A DNA stretch of 64,000 bases from Aldrovandia affinis (GCA_029706075.1 JAINUG010000216.1:558001-622000); one strand, 5' to 3'; shown: positions 14,701 through 25,330, numbered from the stretch's first letter. Numbers and translations: made by a program. The notes: generated by a model from the letters alone, not told the origin.

Positions 14701-17700
14701 GGGTGCACTTACTTTTTCCCACAGGAGTATTCATTGTCTGATGACTTTTGGTTGAGTTGAAACTTGTTCTGTTAATATGCTGTATCACATCACTTTTGAT
14801 CTATATTAGGACTTATGTGATGGTAAAATATGCCTTTGAATCAAAATTTTCCCCAAAAATAGAAATGGCAAAATGGGCACTTTGCACAACAGTATATATC
14901 GGCAATCGGTGGATTAGGATATGTTTAAAAAAAAAAAAAAACCTGTTTCGGCATCAGGCCAAAAAATCTGTATTGGTCGAGCTCTAATTGCTTCTGTCAC
15001 AATTTCCTCAATTTGGGGAATTGAAAAACACAAAAACCTTCACTGCCATTGCAGTTGGTTCATAGTGGGGTGAAATACATAACAATTTTGACGGTTGTGG
15101 TGTGTCTCCGATTGAGCCTCTACTTCCAACAGTGATGTAAACCCTTTCATGGCCTATAATGATGACATCATGGTTTGTGAATGGGGAGACGAAGCAGGGT
15201 CTCTCACCCCTGTGGGTTGTGCATGCAGGGCGTGGATCCCGGCGGAGAACACGCAGGACATCCAGGTGAGCGCGCAACAGCTACAAGTGAAGAGGAGCAC
15301 GGGCTGGAAGAAGGCCTGTGAGGAGCTGGAGCTGCACCAACGTTTTCTGCATGAGGGAAGATTCTGGAAGAGCAAGAACGCCCCCGAGGAGCCGCATGAG
15401 GAGGAGGCGGAGTCAGGCATCTCCTCCACCAGCAATGAGCAGGTAAGACCACGCCCCTCTCCCAGTATGAGCAGGTAAGACCACGCCCCTCTCACAATAT
15501 GAGCAGGCAAGACCACGCCCCTCACAATATGAGCAATGACTGAGATGCCAGTACCTGCAGCTTGCTGGTGGTACATACCCTTTAGGGCAACAGGCTGAAT
15601 AATGTAATAAACTATGTAATAATGATTTTTACACATCACTTTACATAATGACAGAAAAATAAAATAAATGAGCATTCTGCTTATGGTGTTCTGTTCTCCC
15701 ACTTCTTCAGGATTCAGAACGTTAATTTGAGCAGTTACTTCCTTGTTGAACTTTTTTGGGCTCCCATGTCTAGACATTGCTGTGACTTACCTTTTTTTGG
15801 CAACAAAAGCAGGCCTGTATTACCTTGGATTTCCTCTCAGTCTGGCTGTGCAGAGGAGTTTCAGCAGCTCTCCCCACACTGTGGTGCACTCTGCTGCCCA
15901 ACATTGAGAACAGTTACAGTTTTGGGGCCCCATTTATCAAACTTACAATACCAGACAATACAATTGTTTAGCAGGCGCTTTTATCCGAAGTGATTTGTAA
16001 AAAATGCATTCAGCTCAAGTAAATGAACAACCACTTGATGCTATAATAATGCCATCATTCGTCATTATATAATATAATAATATATAATGACATGGCAAGT
16101 ATGCCACAAACAATACAAGTGCTGTCAACACAAACTTGTCATAAATTCTACATTTGATATGCTGAAATCCATAATCCAGTCCATAATTGATGTGTTTGTT
16201 TTGTTATTAATTTGATGTGTTCATTGCATCATCGTATTAGCCTACCACATTATCACATTCTGCTTATCCACTTGTGCTAACACATTTATTTTATAGGATA
16301 TGCTCTTTCACCACTCTCAATGTAATGGTTTATTTGTGTAACCTTCTGTAAGTCATACTATCTGGATAATGATTGTATTCCATCAAGCCTTACAGGAAGC
16401 CTTAATGAGGAACCTTTGTAATATAACTTGTGTAGCCAACTGGAGCAGCAATGTCCTTTGAATAACTACTGTTCACACACCCGACCTCTTATTTGATTCA
16501 GCAAAATTATAAAATGTATGTCTGGCTTGCAGACTTTTGAGCCACTAGTTGTGTGTACGCTAGGGCATTCACGACTGCTGCATTTTAGTAGTCATCAACT
16601 ACTCGATTAATCGCGGGAGATATCATATTTTTTTCACCCAATAACAATGATCAAAAAGGTCTCAAATACAACCAGTAAAGGGTTAACTAATGTAGGCGGG
16701 ACCAACCTGGGGGTAGGTGAAATAGCAGAGTCCTCGATTGGCTCTGAGAGGTTGTTTACAAATAAGCCGTGATCTCATTGGACTAAACCCCCAGCAGGCT
16801 TGTCTGAGCTGGAGATACTGTTTGACTGCAGTAACAACGTGACCGCTTTCTTGCAGGGATAGCGGAAGTGTTTCCTTCTAACACCTTAAATTATGTTTAT
16901 TTAACATGGCATAATGTAGAAAATGATTGTTCAAACAAATCTATGTTCAACAACAACCGAAGTTATGTCCACCTTCACTCGTTAGAAGGCCATCTCAAAA
17001 GCTCTGAATAACCTATTATGATGCATTATGATTAGCCTACATGCTCAAACAGTTTGAAATACAAGATAAACTTCGGATATAACTTGTGAAACTACTGTAG
17101 CAATCTGTGCCAATAAACACAAATGTCCACAGGTTGCATAAAGTTTATGAATGTATTGGTTTATTGAAATAAACATTGTTAATAGTGACTGACACATTGA
17201 CACAGCGGAATGAACTGTCGTAACAACACTATTCAGATTATTAACATACATTTTACCCAAATGGCTAGTGTAAGAGAAAAATACAAATGGCTAGTGTAAA
17301 CAGAAATGCAAAACTTACTCACCATAATGAAACGCCATAACAAAAGTGCACGGTGGTAAACGTTATTCTACTGTGTGTACACTGTACAGATGGCAAAGTA
17401 AAGCAAAATATTTATCTGCCTAGGCTACTCACTCTCGCCAAAGTCCTCCTCATTTATGATCCTCGTCCTGCGCTCCTGGTTAGCGTTCAAAAAGATAAGG
17501 GCATCAACGTGAGCTCTCACTTGGAGTACTGATGGCTGGGATAGCCAGGTAGCTTTTGGCCGGCTTGGCCAGGCGGGGGAACTGCTTCTCATTGCAAATA
17601 TCCTTCACAATGAAATTGACAAACAGACCTGTTATTTTACTTTTTCTGTGGTCGGTGATCGGACGTTTGGAGAATTCTCAGATTGTCGTCTGCCTAACGT

Positions 17701-20688
17701 TACTTTGTTCACTCTGTTGGCGCTTCTCCTCGCTAACGTTGCCGTTTTAAATGGTTATGCATAGCGCTGGTACTGTTGTGGCACTTTAGGGTAGCCTTAC
17801 ATATATTGCAGCTGACGGTTTTATCTGCTCTGGTAAAGTATTTCCACACTGTTGATTGTAGTCAAGCATTGGGACGTACATCCATTTTTCTGCCTCTTGC
17901 TCTTGCATGTCTGCTGCTTTAGCACCCACACTGCACAGTGATCTCCATGACAACTATGACTTGTCAACAACTACCCACAGCGCCCCCAGCTGCATATCTG
18001 CTGTAGATGCATTGCCACTGCTTTATTACTGCACAGTGCTAAAACCACAGATGGTTAAACAGTGTTTTTGATAGTCGAATAGTCGACTATCTGTGAAACC
18101 CCTCCTGTACGCATGATCTGAAGTTTGGTAGACAGATTTGCATTTCCACATCAAGTTAAAATGTACTAAATCACAAAGCCTGTGTGGAATCAAGCATACG
18201 CACAGTTTACTCTCAAATCTGTGTGTACGAACGGTTGATAAATTAGGCCCCTGTTGTTATTACATCATACATGCATATTCAGACTTGTTACATATTTTGT
18301 TATGAATAATATTAATTAGTTTCAGTAATAAGTGGTTACTTGGATTTTGCTGCATTGAATCAAAAAGGAACCAGAAGAGCTCTATACCGTAATCTTAATC
18401 TTTAATTACAGGAGAGTTGTTCATTCAGGGATTGAGGGACTGAATGTATTAGCTGCAGTAAAGTATTAATTAGACTTCCAAGCCTGAAGGGTGGACAAGC
18501 CGGGGGCCGGCCATGAACCGCTTCCTTCGAGAAGGAACTCCCCTATTCGTTTTGCCTACAGGGAAACTTTTTGTGCTCGTGGTGAGCTTGTGTCTGCTTT
18601 CCCTTTGTGGGGTTCAAGAGATTAAGTAATGGCATAGTGCCAGTAATCGCCAGAACACACACCCTCTCATATTTTTACATTTTTAAATGTATTTATTTAT
18701 GATTTTCCCCCAATATGGTGGCCAATCGTACCTTCTATTTCTTCAATTCGCCCTCCCCCACGAGCTCGCCGGCCGTCTCTAAGGGACAAGCAAATACCCT
18801 GAGGCTGGCAATGATCTGCCTCCTCCAAGACGGAAGTCGCCCACCTGTCTTACAGGGACGCCCTCCATGCTTCTCGGTGAGCTCGTGCCGGCTCTCCCTC
18901 CCCCCTCCCCCTGGGGCAGACAGCCAATCACCGTCCCCGAACGGGACTCCTGGCCACAGGATCGAACCCCAATCGGACAAGTGCCTTTACCGATTGCGCC
19001 ACCCATGGGGGCCCCTGTTTTTTACATTATTTTAATTACAGCCACCAGCTGTGTTACAACATATTAGCTGCATACAAGAGTGATGTGGAAGTACACACAG
19101 GCCTCATAAAATTGATGTAAAATAAACACGCACCCACGCACAATTGCCCCGTTAAGCAATATCTCAATGTCTCATAATTCAATTAGTTATCACTTTACTC
19201 AATCAAGTACAGGTACAAACACTGGCAGAAACTATAGGCCTTTTTGTACATGTATACAAGTCAGACTGAAACCATTAGTGGTAGATATGTATAGTTTTGT
19301 AGCTGTAGAATTGCATAGTGCATTTGTAGTTGTATAATTGTATAGCTGTAGATATGTATAGCTGCTATTATGTATCTGTAGCTGCAGTGTTGTATGTGCA
19401 CCGGTTTTCACCTCTGTCCTGGTCTGTTGTTATCCAGCTCAAGGTGAACCAGGAGCCGAAAGCCAAGAGAGGCCGACGCAGTCAGCACCCTGAGTCAAAA
19501 GAGGAGGTGAGAGAGCACAGCACCCCAATCCTGTTTACACATGAGCACTGTATACGTGTCCTGCACCAATCAGAAATGACTGATTAAACCACTTGGTTTG
19601 ATGCCACCTGTTCCGGCAGGGCAGGGTCAATGGCTTCTTTCTCCCAATTTGGAATGGCCTAACGTAAACCCGTCTTAGTGCTGCAGTGAGATCCTGCCAA
19701 TTCGGGAGGCCCCAGGCAAGCATGTGCTCCCCTCCAAAGCACGGCTCAACGGGGAGGAAGCTATTGATATGGTCGCACTAAAAGAGGAGATATTTGAGAA
19801 CAACGGTTTAAAAATGTTTATCTAACCAACAAACACTGACGCGTTCTCGGCACTTCCGTCCTTTGGCATTATTTTTAACTTAAGGGAGGTTTGTGGGCCA
19901 AACCCTTTATTTTAGTTATTTTTTGTAATTTAAAAACATATAGGCAGCACACGGACATCACGTACTCCTTCCTTTGACCGCTCCGTGTCTGCCCCCCTCA
20001 GGACCCTGAGCCAGAGGTGGAGGCAGTCAGTTCCAGCCAGGAGATTTCCACCACACCCCACCAGCCAGAGAAGTTGTCGGTCTCCACCCAGACCAAGCGG
20101 GCCAGCATGGCCTCCCCCCGGACCCTGCACCGCTCCACCCAGACCAGCAGCGACGGCACCTGCCACAACATGTGCCACGAGAAGTACACCAAGATCTTCA
20201 GTGATGTCAAGGAGATGATGAAAGCTGACAACAAGCGTGAAACTGAGAGGGTGGTCAGGGAGGCACTGGAGAAGGTGAGGGGATGGGTAAAAAAAGAGCG
20301 CATTTTGTGCCTGGTACCCTTGGATGGATTGCATTGCTCAGTATTTGATTTACAAACTTGCTTGTCTGTAGTTCTGTGAGATTATAAAATTGACAACAAA
20401 ACAAGAAAAATGTAGAATAATTGTTGCAAATAATGTAGTGACTTGGATTCTGTCAGCTCATGTGAGGTGTCTGTGATGTGTCTTGTCACAAAAAGCTGCG
20501 GACAGAGATGGAGGAGGAGAAGAGGCAGGCGGTGACAAAGGCAGCCTCCAGCATCCAGGCGGAGATGGAGAGAAAGTGCAAACAGGTGAAGGAGAAGTGC
20601 AAGGAGGAGCTGGTGGAGGAGGTGAAGAAGATGGTGTCACAGCACAAACAGCTCATCTCCCAGACCAAAAAGAAACAGTGGGTGAGTG

Positions 20689-20734
<46 letters not shown>

Positions 20735-21026
20735 CATTCTTTTCTCGCTCATGCACACACAGGTTATATTCTGTCACACACACACACACAGTGCATGCTC
20801 CTTTCATTACCACATATGTGCAGTGAGGAGAGATGGCTTTTCCATGGGTCTTGAGGGGGGTTCATGGCTGCATTGGGGGTCACTGGAGTCCCGTCTCTTT
20901 CAGTGCTACAACTGTGAGGAGGAGGCCATGTACCACTGCTGCTGGAACACCTCCTACTGCTCCATCAAGTGCCAGCAGGAGCACTGGCACGCCGACCACA
21001 AACGCACCTGCCGCAGGAAGAGATGA
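8540..21026 (+). CDS. zmynd11: ZMYND11 (BS69), 3' twelve coding exons (gene-level entry)
   Basis: The twelve exons are 8540-8701, 8948-9025, 9451-9543, 9873-9960, 10637-10692, 11588-11665, 12471-12589, 15229-15442, 19438-19506, 20002-20274, 20496-20681 and 20904-21026. They sum to 1539 nt, or 512 residues plus TGA, and all phases agree. Order of parts: PHD finger (residues 1-54 of this part), bromodomain (about 55-159), a Cys-rich zinc finger (about 160-185), PWWP (about 186-270), an acidic/Ser-rich linker, a Glu/Lys-rich coiled coil, and a C-terminal MYND finger. In mammals this nuclear protein reads H3.3 trimethylated at Lys36 through its bromo-zinc-PWWP module, restrains transcription elongation, and recruits corepressors through MYND. 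Human ZMYND11 is about 600 residues, so roughly 90 N-terminal residues are missing and must be encoded upstream. The adjacent convergent DIP2C supports orthology. A teleost duplicate copy cannot be excluded. Confidence 0.96.
8948..9025 (+). CDS. zmynd11: ZMYND11 exon: PHD-bromodomain linker and bromodomain start
   Basis: 26 codons, phase 0, acceptor ctatag and donor gtgagc. The peptide is Lys-rich at first, then contains [19 protein letters not shown], the first bromodomain helix of ZMYND11. It joins in frame to the preceding PHD exon and to the next exon starting [10 protein letters not shown]. Confidence 0.96.
9451..9543 (+). CDS. zmynd11: ZMYND11 exon: bromodomain ZA-loop region
   Basis: 31 codons, phase 0, acceptor cttgcag and donor gtgggt. 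It reads [20 protein letters not shown] followed by [11 protein letters not shown], the ZMYND11 bromodomain segment between the first two helices. Confidence 0.96.
9873..9960 (+). CDS. zmynd11: ZMYND11 exon: bromodomain middle
   Basis: 88 nt (29 codons plus one base), acceptor tttgcag and donor gtgaga. It carries [20 protein letters not shown], the bromodomain helix with the conserved (Y/F)xxxxEFxxD pattern and the HN position that in canonical bromodomains contacts acetyl-lysine. The single trailing G is completed by TG in the next exon to make Val. Confidence 0.95.
10038..10433. mobile_element. Degenerate hAT-like MITE
   Basis: The left end tagggctgtcaaccaatta and a right end whose reverse complement begins tgggctgtaatctttaat are related inverted repeats of the common hAT type. 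No transposase. Intron of ZMYND11. Confidence 0.45.
10637..10692 (+). CDS. zmynd11: ZMYND11 exon: bromodomain C-terminal helix
   Basis: 56 nt, acceptor tttttcag and donor gtattg. With the leftover G it encodes [19 protein letters not shown], matching the last bromodomain helix. A SINE copy (10758-11122) lies only 65 bp downstream in the intron. Confidence 0.94.
10758..11122 (-). repeat. tRNA-derived SINE, type II head
   Basis: Flanked by a 13-bp direct repeat attaaagggaact (10745-10757 and 11123-11135). On the minus strand the head has A box gtggcccagtggttac and B box gggttcaattcc, then a GC-rich body, then the shared 3' segment ending gccaccaaattgggagaaaa-like (tggctaccaaattgggag here) and a short A tail. 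Confidence 0.85.
11588..11665 (+). CDS. zmynd11: ZMYND11 exon: zinc finger between bromodomain and PWWP
   Basis: 26 codons, phase 0, acceptor ccctcag and donor gtgagt. It has paired cysteines [10 protein letters not shown] and WFCYPC, the Cys4-type zinc finger that in mammalian ZMYND11 rigidly bridges the bromodomain and PWWP. Confidence 0.96.
11797..11970 (-). repeat. Short retroposed repeat with 19-bp target duplication
   Basis: About 174 bp bounded by the direct repeat ctgctctgtaatcttaaca (11778-11796 and 11971-11989). It contains the gacctatgggtcgaaatgtt segment (minus strand), a widespread fish repeat motif. The long exact target duplication indicates retroposition. Confidence 0.65.
12471..12589 (+). 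CDS. zmynd11: ZMYND11 exon: PWWP core
   Basis: 119 nt (39 codons plus AG), acceptor ttgttcag and donor gtgaga. It contains [18 protein letters not shown], the PWWP signature (here YWPA), and VDVRFFG. The aromatic positions that in the human protein form the methyl-lysine cage for H3.3K36me3 are conserved. The split AG is completed by G from the next exon to make Arg. Confidence 0.96.
13770..14060 (-). repeat. tRNA-derived SINE, type I head
   Basis: On the minus strand: a head with tagcggtctaacgcgccaca (A box) and ggttcgaaactcgcg (B box), then a GC-rich body and the shared 3' end tggcaaccaaattgggagaa. Inserted within the 13661-14986 hAT. Confidence 0.8.
14120..14730. mobile_element. Tc1-derived foldback MITE
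   Basis: The terminal repeats gtgaaaaaataagtgccccc and ggggtgcacttactttttcc pair. Inside, 14167-14330 and 14335-14482 form a second, longer inverted duplication (for example ccaggtcctgaac against gttcaggacctgg, and agagtactct at both edges). The inner part includes a fragment resembling Tc1 transposase coding sequence (ccaccatgtttcatgtt). Confidence 0.6.
15229..15442 (+). CDS. zmynd11: ZMYND11 exon: PWWP end and acidic linker
   Basis: 214 nt, 1 + 71 codons, acceptor gcatgcag and donor gtaaga at 15443. It carries [30 protein letters not shown] and an acidic tail ending [13 protein letters not shown] (here GISSTSNEQ). The last six exon bases plus the donor are repeated in tandem downstream, so extra donors exist at 15475 and, mutated to GC, at 15507. 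The preceding intron is 2.6 kb and holds a hAT with two nested elements. Confidence 0.95.
15437..15535 (+). repeat. 32-bp tandem repeat carrying the splice donor
   Basis: Three units, 15437-15468, 15469-15500 and 15501-15530, plus a partial fourth start. Each begins with the exon end gagcag, followed by the donor gtaaga (units 1 and 2) or gcaaga (unit 3). The repeat overlaps the last six bases of the ZMYND11 exon. Confidence 0.9.
15924..18251. mobile_element. Harbinger-like element split by other repeats
   Basis: The left end ggggccccatttatcaa and right end ttgataaattaggcccc form the inverted repeat typical of fish Harbinger-type elements. The interior holds an L2-type LINE tail (about 15960-16000, minus orientation) and a hAT (16561-18105). 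Confidence 0.45.
16561..18105. mobile_element. hAT-like element, degenerate
   Basis: Left end tagggcattcacgactgctg and right end tagtcgactatctgtgaaac followed by cct resemble the inverted ends of teleost hAT elements. The direct repeat tgtacgc flanks it (16554-16560 and 18106-18112). No intact transposase ORF. Confidence 0.55.
18683..19015 (-). repeat. tRNA-derived SINE, type II-like
   Basis: Minus strand: head with ggcgcaatcggtaaag (A-box region) and gggttcgatcc (B box), body with ttggctgtctgcccca, and 3' end ggccaccatattggggg. Flanked by tttttacatt direct repeats at both sides. Confidence 0.75.
19276..19400. repeat. Degenerate minisatellite (gtagctgtagatatgtatag-like)
   Basis: Imperfect repeats of tgtagctgtag / tatgtatag lie 40 to 160 bp upstream of the ZMYND11 exon at 19438. 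Confidence 0.55.
19438..19506 (+). CDS. zmynd11: ZMYND11 exon: basic linker with nuclear-localisation-like patch
   Basis: 23 codons, phase 0, acceptor tatccag and donor gtgaga. It reads [20 protein letters not shown] then KEE; the KAKRGRR patch resembles a nuclear localisation signal. It sits in the Ser/Lys-rich linker after the PWWP domain. Confidence 0.92.
20002..20274 (+). CDS. zmynd11: ZMYND11 exon: Ser/Thr-rich linker and coiled-coil start
   Basis: 91 codons, phase 0, acceptor cccctcag and donor gtgagg. It includes [11 protein letters not shown], two STQT-type motifs ([14 protein letters not shown]), the [18 protein letters not shown] segment, and the beginning of the Glu/Lys/Arg-rich coiled coil ([14 protein letters not shown]). 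Confidence 0.95.
20496..20681 (+). CDS. zmynd11: ZMYND11 exon: coiled coil
   Basis: 62 codons, phase 0, donor gtgagt. The acceptor (cacaaaaag) has a weak pyrimidine tract but gives the exact family reading frame, [13 protein letters not shown] onward. Heptad-like Glu/Lys-rich sequence continues to SQTKKKQW. The following intron is only 222 bases and has no stop in this frame. Confidence 0.95.
20694..20731. repeat. (CA)n microsatellite in ZMYND11 intron
   Basis: About 19 CA units beginning 12 bp after the donor of the exon ending at 20681. A second short CA run lies at about 20775-20790. Both fall inside a 222-bp intron that has no stop codon in the coding frame. Confidence 0.95.
20904..21026 (+). 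CDS. zmynd11: ZMYND11 last coding exon: MYND zinc finger and stop
   Basis: 40 codons plus TGA, acceptor ctctttcag. It encodes [19 protein letters not shown], then [17 protein letters not shown] and a basic CRRKR tail: the Cys/His pattern of a MYND finger. In the family this finger binds PxLxP-type motifs in corepressors and viral or cellular partners. The protein ends at the usual family position. Confidence 0.97.
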   Translation, partial: CYNCEEEAMYHCCWNTSYCSIKCQQEHWHADHKRTCRRKR

Positions 21027-21721
21027 AGGCCCCACTCTGTCCTGCACTACCCCACTCCTCCTGTGGGGAGACGGCTCTGTGAACACACACCGTTTCCCTC
21101 CTAAAACCAGCCTTTCAAACACACTGGTGTCCCAACAACAGAAACTCTGAACCACGCTACAGCACTTCCATTCCCTCTTTCGCTCTCTCCCCCTCCATTG
21201 CTCTCTCCGTAATTTTTTTTTTACAAAAATTGCAGTAGGAACTTGATGTGGGCGTGGCCAGAACTTACAGTGTTTTTTGTTTGTTTGTTTTTATATTGTT
21301 TTAATGAAGTGATGATTTTACCTGCGTTGACAAAGGTGTTATTTAAGTTTGTAGTTAAAGGTTAGCATTAACAAAAAAAGCATTTTATTATCAGATTATT
21401 TTTTACCCCTTTTCTTATTGTAAATGGAGCACAGTACAGGTCTAACTAAATGTTTAGTTTAAAAAATGATACTTTTGCAGCACAAATGGGGTCTTGATGA
21501 CATACAAAATATGTTTGCATATGTATGTACTGTATGTATGTATATGTCTGTCTGTATATATATATATATATATATATTAAACACCAATCAGCCACAACAT
21601 TAAAACCACTGACAGGTGAAGTGAATAACATTGATCATCTTGTTACAATGGCACCTGTCAAGGGGTGGGATATATTAGGCAGCAAGTGAACAGTCAGTTC
21701 TTGAATTTGATGTGTTGGAAG

Positions 21722-22954
21722 CAGGAAAAATGTGCAAGCGTAAGGATCTGAGCGATTGACAAGGGCCAAATTGTGATGGCTAGACGACTGGGTCAGAGCA
21801 TCTCCAAAACGGCAGGGTGTTCCCGGTATGCAGTGGTTAGTACCTACTAAAAGTGGTCCAAGGAAGGACAACCGGTGAACCAGCGACAGGGTCATGGGCG
21901 CCCAAGGTTCATTGATGCGCATGGGGAGCGAAGGCTAGCCCATCTGGTCCGATCCCACAGAAGAGCTGGCAGTGTAGTGTAATGGTTAGGGAGCTGGGCT
22001 TATAACTCAGAGGTTGCAGGTTCAATTCCCAGGTGTACCCTTGAGCAAGGTACTTAACCTGAATTGCTTCAGTAAAATATCCAGCTGTATAAATGGATTG
22101 TATGTAAAGAAATGTAAACTGTGTAAGTCGCTCTGGATAAGAGCGTCTGCTAAATGCCTAAAATGTAATGTAAAATGAGCTACTGTAGCACAAATTGCTG
22201 AAAAGTTAATGCTGGCTATGATAGAAAGTGCATCGCAGCTTGGTGTGTATTGGGCTGCGTAGCCGCAGACCGGTCAGAGTGCTCATGCTGACCCCTGTCC
22301 ACCGCCGAAAGCGCCTACAATGGGCACGTGAGCGTCAGAACTGGACCATGGAGCAATGGAAGAAGGTGGGCTGGTCTGATGAATCACGTTTTCTTTTACA
22401 TCATGTGGATGGCCGGGTGCTAGTGCATCGTTTACCTGGAGAAGAGATGGCACCAGGATGCACTATGGGAAGAAGGCAAGCTGGTGGAGGCAGTATGATG
22501 CTCTGGGCAATGTTCTGCTGGGAAACCTTGGGTCCTGGCATTCATGTGGATGTTACTTTGACACGGAACACCTACCTAAACATTGTTGCAGACTAAGTAC
22601 ACCCCTTCATGGCAACGGTATTCCCTGATGGCAGTGGCCTCTTTTAGCAGGATAATGCGCCCTGCCACACTGCAAAAATTGTTCAGGAATGGTTTGAGGA
22701 ACATGACAAAGAGTTCCTCCAAATTCCCCAGATCTCAATCTGATCGAGCATCTGTGGGATGTGCTGGACCAACAAGTCCGATCCATGGAGGCATCACCTC
22801 GCAACTTACAGGACTTAAAGGATCTGTTGCTAACGTCTTGGTGCCAGATACCACAGGACACCTTCAGAGGTCTTGTGGAGTCCATGCATCGACGGGTCAG
22901 AGCTGTTTTGGTGGCACGAGGGGGACCTACACAATATTAGGCAAGTGGTTTTAA
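21722..22954 (+). pseudogene. Tc1 transposase, broken
   Basis: Fragments include WSDESRFLLHHVDGRVLVHR with the first catalytic Asp and QDNAPCHTAKIVQEWFEEHD with the second. The 5' DNA-binding part contains a stop (CKRKDLSD then TGA) and is interrupted by the SINE. Stops occur after VAD at about 22594 and near 22740, so it is not functional. Confidence 0.8.
21969..22174 (+). repeat. tRNA-headed SINE with L2-type tail
   Basis: Head gtgtagtgtaatggttaggg (A box) and ggttgcaggttcaattccc (B box), middle ttgagcaaggtacttaacct, and tail tcgctctggataagagcgtc followed by tgctaaatg: the hairpin tail shared with L2-clade LINEs. It is a near-identical relative of the copy at 33706-33930. It interrupts the Tc1 transposase at 21581-22973. 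Confidence 0.85.
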
Positions 22955-24633
22955 TGTTGTGGTTGATCGGTGTATATACACACATATACATACTGTACAT
23001 ACACACAAGAGTTTAAAAGATGGAACACAGATTTAAAATCCTATATTGCTTTAAAAGCAATGATCGTGAGAATTCGAAGGGATTTTTTTTGTCCATTTTT
23101 CTCAGAATATTGCATCCATCGTCCTTAAGTCTCACCATTATTGATTTTGAGAACAGGGTCATAGTGTCAGGTGTTGAGCCTGCCGGAAAAAAGAACAAAT
23201 AGCTCTTATTATGCACATTTGGTTGAGTTTTAAATATATTGTAATTTGTATGAAAAACAAGTTAGGGTTCACTCTTTTTAGGGTACAGTTCCGGGGAAAC
23301 ATATGGATCTTTACTGAACTGGATCTTGGACGGGGTTTGAATATTTCAGCTACTCTTTATTTTAACCGTTTGCACATTGTTTCTTTCCCAACCCAGACGC
23401 TTGTTAAAAACTGCCAAAATACTAATTTGTTGAACCTGTCAGAAGAAAATGGTAGGTGATTGGATGGGAGGTCATTAGTGTCATTGTTACTGTGATATTT
23501 ACAGTGTGGTGTACTGGGACACGTTACTGTGATATTTACAGTGTGGTGTAAGACAGTGCCTGCTATCTCAGCGCCATCATTGTACTTAGCATGGTTATTA
23601 CTGTTTGAATATCCCACTACAGAATTTTCAAATTCCTGGTTCAGAAGGCAGGCAGGTTTGGATGGACCAATATAAAATATGTCCACATTTTATTAGCAGA
23701 TAAACGATGGCTTAATGTTTTAATGTTTTTTTTTCCATTTTGCTTTATTTTCTAAGAGAATTAAAAATGGCAATGAAATTGTCTGTTTATTAGTAAAGTG
23801 GCAAGAGCCTCATTGTCTCTCGTTTTGCGCTTGACTCATTTTACCATTGCACTACATGTAAATAAACATAAGCTTTTGTTCCATATAGGTTTTTATTCAA
23901 AAACAAGCACTTTGCAGTGATTTCACTGTGTCGGTCACAGATGTTGTGAAAGCAAACAAAGTGTACATGCTTATTTTCTGTTTTTGTTTCCTGTCACAAT
24001 TGGGCTGGAAGACATGGAGAGAATGCAGTTGTCCTGTGGTTTCGATTGGAAAAAGTACATTTTCTGTCCACTGTAAGGGCAACAGAACCTGTAAATTGGA
24101 ACAGAACCAACAGAACCAACAAAACCTGAATATACAGTACTAACCAAAACCTATTTTATATTAGTCCATCCCTGATAAATGAATATTTGTGATATTTTCT
24201 GAAGTGGAAATATTTTTATGTATAATCTTTCCAGTCTCTAACACATTGCTGGTACCTGCATGGAAGTAAGGTGTGTATGTGCGCGTGTGTGCACGTGTGC
24301 GTGTATGTATGTATTTTGATTCCCCCCTCCCCCCTGTGTTTTTATCAACATTGCACTTCTTGAAATGATGCAATATGAAAATTATTTTTAACAATTTGCC
24401 AGAAGGTTATTTGACTTTTTGTTTTTTTAAAAGCTTAACTGATGGAAAAATAAATTGTTTGTAGTGAGACAAGAGGTGACTAATATCTGACTAAATGGAG
24501 AAAATGTATCCTGTCAGTGGAACTGTTGGCTGTCCATATGTATATTATTACTGTGGCTTTCAGTTTTCTATGCTCTTTCATTTTTTAAGATGCTTTAGCA
24601 TATATAAAGGGATTCTATGTGCTAACATGGGAC

Positions 24634-24639
24634 AATAAA
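24634..24639 (+). promoter_or_regulatory. Candidate poly(A) signal for ZMYND11
   Basis: AATAAA followed about 25-40 bases later by a T/G-rich stretch (cttggttttttgtttgg), the usual downstream element. Other AATAAA motifs lie at 23861-23866 and 24449-24454, so alternative ends are possible. Confidence 0.35.
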
Positions 24640-24689
24640 TGTAACTTCAACAAATAGCTCTTGGTTTTTTGTTTGGAGGTAGAAGTGTA

Positions 24690-25060
24690 TTTGATTTTCC
24701 ACAAAAATGTGTGGTTTGATTTGAAGAGGACAGTCCACATGCACAGGTTTAAGGATCTTGAAAGATTGTGTATGGAGCAATGGTAAAATATGTTCTCCAG
24801 TCTCATAAAACACTAGAAGATTACTCAGATGACACTAATCCTTGAGAGGGGAGGGTGCTGAAAACGGGTGTGAAAAATGGTGACATCTTTTGAGGAAAAA
24901 AATATTACTTGTTAAAACAATTGTATTAATGTAAAATAATAGAATTTTCCCACATTTTGAGATTACAATATAGCTCATTACCTGTATTGTTTATTTTATA
25001 CAGCCTTTTTGCTGTGTGAATGATTTTGGAGTTGACTATGTACAGTATATATTTACAGGG
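24690..25060 (+). pseudogene. Tc1 transposase 3' relic
   Basis: The translation shows VHMHRFKDLERLCMEQW, the C-terminal region of a Tc1-type transposase. Downstream gaggggagggt and aatatta-rich sequence match a second relic at 43290-43660. No open frame. Confidence 0.6.
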
Positions 25061-25330
25061 GTAGACAAAATAATGGAAACAATATATATTTTTAACCAAT
25101 AAGTTGTGCCACCCTTTTCCTTTAGAACAGCTTCAACTCTGCTTGGAATGCTGCTGTACAAGATTTGAATAGCTTCTAGTGGGATATTGGATCATTATTC
25201 AAGAACGATATCATTTGGACCATTATTTCAGTGCAGTATACAATAAAGGCAATGACCTTAAACTGCATCTTCCACCAGAAGTACTCTAGTGTGGTGGGGG
25301 TCTTCAGTATTAATGGGTGCAAGCTGCGGA
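25058..25330. mobile_element. Tc1-like 5' relic
   Basis: ggggtagacaaaataatgga followed by aacaatat resembles the Tc1 end found inverted at about 52005-52035. The element continues in degenerate form and is cut by the hAT at 25339; the rest probably resumes after 28577. Confidence 0.45.

Larger units (their letters stand above)
13661..14986. mobile_element. hAT-like element, interrupted by two younger insertions
   Basis: Ends are tagagcttgaccgatcaatc (left) and attggtcgagctcta (right), imperfect inverted repeats. Flanks catgcttc and attgcttc (8 bp, 6 of 8 matching) fit a hAT target duplication. It holds a SINE (about 13770-14060) and a Tc1-derived foldback MITE (about 14120-14730). Confidence 0.6.
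21581..22973 (+). mobile_element. Tc1-like transposon with nested SINE
   Basis: Inverted ends acaccaatcagccacaacat and, in reverse complement, acaccgatcaaccacaacat, followed on both sides by taaaaccact. It sits in a TA microsatellite, as expected of TA-targeting Tc1. Excluding the SINE at about 21969-22174 the element is about 1.19 kb. It lies 0.55 kb after the ZMYND11 stop. Confidence 0.85.
21027..24655 (+). other. zmynd11: Probable ZMYND11 3' UTR / downstream flank
   Basis: No coding sequence follows the ZMYND11 stop. This stretch contains AT-rich sequence, a TA microsatellite (about 21555-21577), a Tc1-like element (21581-22973), and several AATAAA motifs (23861, 24449, 24634). Mammalian ZMYND11 has a long 3' UTR, so the transcript may run this far, but the true end cannot be fixed from sequence alone. 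Confidence 0.45.
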